Below are positions 61,453 to 64,000 of a stretch of 64,000 nucleotides of DNA, piece after piece. The notes beneath the pieces are model-generated. The model was given only the letters and a program-made list of their open reading frames with translations. It did not search any database and was not told the origin of the DNA. The position numbers and the translations under genes are program-made. Within the stretch, counting starts at the first letter, position 1, and each line of letters starts with the position of its first letter. The stretch covers positions 2,164,001-2,228,000 of the forward strand of contig NZ_CP060725.1 in assembly GCF_003797775.2 (NCBI RefSeq), given 5' to 3'. The stretch comes from Sphingopyxis sp. OPL5 (GTDB lineage Bacteria; Pseudomonadota; Alphaproteobacteria; Sphingomonadales; Sphingomonadaceae).

Positions 61453-62709
61453 ATGCATCTTAAAGAACTCAAAACCAAATCGCCCGCCCAACTCGTCGAA
61501 ATGGCCGAGGAACTGGGCGTCGAGGGCGCGTCGACGCTGCGCAAGCAGGACCTGATGTTCTCGATCCTGAAAGAACTCGCCGAAGAGGGCGAGGAAATCA
61601 TCGGTTCGGGTACGATCGAGGTGCTTCCCGACAGCTTCGGCTTCCTGCGTTCGTCGGAGGCCAATTATCTGGCCGGTCCCGACGACATCTATGTTTCGCC
61701 GAACCAGGTTCGCAAACATGGCCTGCGCACCGGCGACACCGTCGAAGGCGAAATCCGCGCCCCGCGCGACGGTGAACGCTATTTTGCGCTGACCAAGCTG
61801 ATCAGCGTCAATTTCGACGATCCCGACGTCGTCCGCCACCGCGTCAATTTCGACAACCTCACGCCGCTCTATCCGAACCAGAAGCTGTCGCTCGACAGTC
61901 TCGATCCCACGGTCAAGGACAAGTCGGCGCGGGTCATCGACCTCGTCAGCCCGCAGGGCAAGGGTCAGCGCGCGCTGATCGTCGCGCCGCCGCGTACGGG
62001 TAAGACGGTGCTGCTGCAGAATATCGCCAAGGCGATCACCGACAATCATCCCGAGGTCTACCTGATCGTCCTGCTGGTCGACGAGCGTCCCGAGGAAGTC
62101 ACCGACATGCAGCGCAGTGTGAACGGCGAGGTCGTCTCCTCGACCTTCGACGAACCCGCGACGCGCCACGTCCAGGTTGCCGAAATGGTGATCGAAAAAG
62201 CCAAGCGCCTCGTCGAGCACAAGAAGGATGTCGTCATCCTGCTCGACTCGATCACCCGCCTCGGCCGCGCCTATAACACCGTCGTTCCGTCGTCGGGCAA
62301 GGTGCTGACCGGCGGTGTCGACGCCAATGCACTGCAACGTCCGAAGCGCTTTTTTGGCGCCGCGCGCAACATCGAGGAAGGCGGTTCGCTGTCGATCATC
62401 GCGACCGCGCTGATCGACACCGGCAGCCGCATGGACGAGGTGATCTTCGAAGAATTCAAGGGCACGGGTAACTCCGAAATCGTCCTCGACCGCAAGGTCG
62501 CCGACAAGCGTATCTTCCCCAGCCTCGACGTCGGCAAGTCGGGCACCCGCAAGGAAGAGCTGCTCGTCGAAAAGGACAAGCTGTCGAAAATGTGGGTGCT
62601 GCGCCGCATCCTCATGCAGATGGGCACCATCGACGCGATGGAATTCCTGCTCGACAAGATCAAGGATTCGAAGACCAACGAGGATTTCTTCGACAGCATG
62701 AACCAGTAA
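61453..62709 (+). CDS. rho: Transcription termination factor Rho
   Basis: Rho is a hexameric RNA helicase that ends transcription. The 418-residue product has the N-terminal helical part ([20 protein letters not shown]), the cold-shock-like RNA-binding domain with [20 protein letters not shown], the P-loop [12 protein letters not shown] near residue 180, and the Walker B segment [17 protein letters not shown]. The Q-loop and R-loop follow ([20 protein letters not shown]). Length is the usual 418-420. Alphaproteobacterial rho often lies near hemE and the origin, as here. Confidence 0.98.
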   Translation: MHLKELKTKSPAQLVEMAEELGVEGASTLRKQDLMFSILKELAEEGEEIIGSGTIEVLPDSFGFLRSSEANYLAGPDDIYVSPNQVRKHGLRTGDTVEGEIRAPRDGERYFALTKLISVNFDDPDVVRHRVNFDNLTPLYPNQKLSLDSLDPTVKDKSARVIDLVSPQGKGQRALIVAPPRTGKTVLLQNIAKAITDNHPEVYLIVLLVDERPEEVTDMQRSVNGEVVSSTFDEPATRHVQVAEMVIEKAKRLVEHKKDVVILLDSITRLGRAYNTVVPSSGKVLTGGVDANALQRPKRFFGAARNIEEGGSLSIIATALIDTGSRMDEVIFEEFKGTGNSEIVLDRKVADKRIFPSLDVGKSGTRKEELLVEKDKLSKMWVLRRILMQMGTIDAMEFLLDKIKDSKTNEDFFDSMNQ

Positions 62710-62721
62710 GTCGCCGGGGCG

Positions 62722-63015
62722 ATGGCCGTGATCGAACTCGCGCTGCTTCCCGTTCGTGCGGGCAGCGAAGGGGCGTTCGAGGCGGCGGTTGCCGAGGCAC
62801 GGCCGCTGATCGCCGCGTCGCCGGGATTCCTTTCGCTCGACATTCGCCGCCCGGCAGAAACCGGGCAGCCTTATCTGCTGTTGGCGAAATGGCGATCGAT
62901 CGACGATCATCGCATTGGATTTCGTGGTTCGGATCGCTATCAACAATGGCGCGCCCTGCTGCACCCCTTTTATGACCCGATCCCAGCGGTCAGCTATTTC
63001 GGAGACCGAGTGTGA
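62722..63015 (+). CDS. Antibiotic biosynthesis monooxygenase-like (ABM/Dabb-type) protein
   Basis: The 97-residue product has the short ferredoxin-like ABM fold: LLPVRAGSEGAFEAAVAEAR as first helix, LIAASPGFLSLDIRRPAETG, and YLLLAKWRSIDDHRIGFRGS ending QQWRALLHPFYD. Members degrade haem, quinones or act as monooxygenases; the active residues for haem degradation cannot be confirmed. It lies 12 bases after rho and its stop overlaps the terC GTG. Confidence 0.78.
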   Translation: MAVIELALLPVRAGSEGAFEAAVAEARPLIAASPGFLSLDIRRPAETGQPYLLLAKWRSIDDHRIGFRGSDRYQQWRALLHPFYDPIPAVSYFGDRV

Positions 63016-63737
63016 TTTTTGACTTCATCGCCCATGCTGGCGCAGCCGCCGCGGGTTTCGGCGGCCCGGCCGGAATCTGGGACGCGATCGTCAAGGATTT
63101 CTCGAACATCACTGAGCCCGCGGCGTTCTCGGCCTTTCTGCAGGTGCTGATGATCGACCTGGTGCTGGCGGGTGACAATGCAATCGTCGTCGGCGCGCTC
63201 GCGGCGGGCCTGCCCGCCGAACAGCGCAAGAAGGTCATCCTGATCGGCGTGCTCGCGGCGCTGGTGCTGCGCATCGCGTTCGCGCTCGTCGTCACCCAGC
63301 TGATGCAGATCGTCGGGTTGATCTTCGTCGGCGGATTGCTGCTGATTTGGGTGGCCTGGAAGATGTGGCGCGAACTGCGTCATGCCGGCCAGTCGCACGG
63401 ATCGCCCGAGATCGAAGGCGACGAGCAATCGGGCCTGAAGCCCGCCAAGAGCTTTGCCGGTGCCGCCTGGGCGGTTGCCGTCGCCGACGTCAGCATGAGC
63501 CTCGACAATGTGCTCGCGGTCGCGGGGGCGGCGCGTGAGCATCCGGGGATTCTGATCGTCGGCCTGATCTTTGCCGTCGCCCTGATGGGGCTGGCAGCGA
63601 ACATCATCGCCAAATATATCGAGCGGTATCGCTGGATCGCCTATGTCGGCCTGGCGGTGATCGTCTATGTCGCGGTCAAGATGATCTACGAAGGCTGGAT
63701 CGATCCGGCCGTCGGGATCGGCACGCTGTTCGGCTAG
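63012..63737 (+). CDS. TerC family integral membrane protein
   Basis: TerC/YjbE-type proteins are seven-helix membrane proteins linked to tellurite resistance, manganese export or metal insertion. The 241-residue product has the family's acidic membrane motifs VLAGDNAIVVGALAAGL (near residue 55) and MSLDNVLAVAGAA (near residue 165), seen in the manganese exporters. The start is a GTG in a GTGA overlap with the preceding gene. Loss of the start would leave no other good one. The metal is not settled. Confidence 0.9.
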   Translation: MIFDFIAHAGAAAAGFGGPAGIWDAIVKDFSNITEPAAFSAFLQVLMIDLVLAGDNAIVVGALAAGLPAEQRKKVILIGVLAALVLRIAFALVVTQLMQIVGLIFVGGLLLIWVAWKMWRELRHAGQSHGSPEIEGDEQSGLKPAKSFAGAAWAVAVADVSMSLDNVLAVAGAAREHPGILIVGLIFAVALMGLAANIIAKYIERYRWIAYVGLAVIVYVAVKMIYEGWIDPAVGIGTLFG

Positions 63738-63769
63738 ACTTTAGCGGATATCCATCGCATCGTCGGTCG

Positions 63770-64000
63770 ATGGCCCGAGATGCGATGGTTCCGATTGCGA
63801 CGCTGCTGAGCCGCGGCGAAACCCTGGTCGTCGCGGCAAAGCTCGATGCCGCGGATATTCCGGTCGATGTCGGCGGCGAATTTTATACCAGCGTGTCGCC
63901 GGACATCCTGGCGATCGGCGGATTCCGGATACTGATCCCTGCCGAATTTCATGGCGAAGCGAGCGCTGTCCTGCGCGACACCGCGGCTGACTATATGCCC
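63770..64000 (+). CDS. DUF2007-like protein, 3' end missing
   Basis: From the ATG at 63770 the frame is open to the window edge (77 codons). It reads MARDAMVPIATLLSRGETLV, then VAAKLDAADIPVDVGGEFYT, ending ILAIGGFRILIPAEFHGEASAVL, which matches the DUF2007 pattern of small putative signal-transducing proteins with a beta-alpha-beta fold. An in-frame ATG at 63785 is also possible. The function is unknown, and the end of the gene lies outside the window. Confidence 0.7.
   Translation, partial: MARDAMVPIATLLSRGETLVVAAKLDAADIPVDVGGEFYTSVSPDILAIGGFRILIPAEFHGEASAVLRDTAADYMP

Overview
The window is chromosomal DNA from a GC-rich alphaproteobacterium, most likely a member of the Sphingomonadaceae; Sphingopyxis is my best guess, from gene style and content only. 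Supporting signs are strongly GC-biased third codon positions, MmcB, COQ9, a CBP3-type cytochrome bc1 chaperone, a type III PKS-methyltransferase-flavoprotein operon, alphaproteobacterial REP-like repeats, and a replication origin beside hemE. I see no tRNA, rRNA, insertion sequence, prophage or CRISPR array.

Region by region. 1-10 kb: end of riboflavin synthase, mmcB and ssb (DNA repair), feoAB behind a possible Fur box, coq9, a DMT exporter, an Old Yellow Enzyme, then ribH and a RibB with an added N-terminal helix-turn-helix. 10-18 kb: a Sco copper lipoprotein, YcgN, a YgjP-like metalloprotein, PBP1A, MsrB and the type III PKS operon. 18-24 kb: malic enzyme, bamE, the bc1 chaperone, YceD and a SRPBCC protein. 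23.5-40.5 kb, leftward: the str, S10 and spc ribosomal operons as one block (rpsL-rpsG-fusA-tuf-rpsJ to secY-adk), interrupted by a frameshifted DUF1737 ORF and several strong hairpins. The alpha operon (rpsM-rpsK-rpoA-rplQ) does not follow adk. 40.8-50 kb: a mismatch glycosylase, a lipoprotein, a secreted amidohydrolase, a HAD phosphatase with dapD, a transglutaminase-like protein opposite a TonB-receptor-like protein, and gpmA. 50-54 kb: a small heat-shock protein behind a ROSE-like RNA thermometer, an M14/GNAT/DUF4136 group, and sleB behind a promoter-terminator leader. 54-59.4 kb, leftward: DUF1491, ptsN, hpf, dnaQ, coaE, aroE, maf, ppsR. 59.45-59.78 kb: the likely chromosomal origin. 59.8-64 kb, rightward: hemE, hemJ, rho, a monooxygenase-like ORF, terC and a cut-off DUF2007 gene.

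How it fits together. The genes left and right of the proposed origin point away from it, so the ribosomal block and the dnaQ-coaE-aroE-maf-ppsR run are transcribed with replication, and the ribosomal genes lie only 20-35 kb from the origin, where gene dosage is highest. Many small operons use ATGA, TGATG or GTGA overlaps between stop and start, which settle several start codons.

Most noteworthy signals: oriC with consensus DnaA boxes and a cluster of GANTC sites; the ROSE-like hairpin on hsp20; the HTH-RibB-RibA-like fusion with a palindromic operator; the structured leader ahead of sleB; the broken DUF1737 ORF inside the spc operon; the structured rpsJ-rplC spacer; and arginine at the streptomycin-resistance position of ribosomal protein S12.
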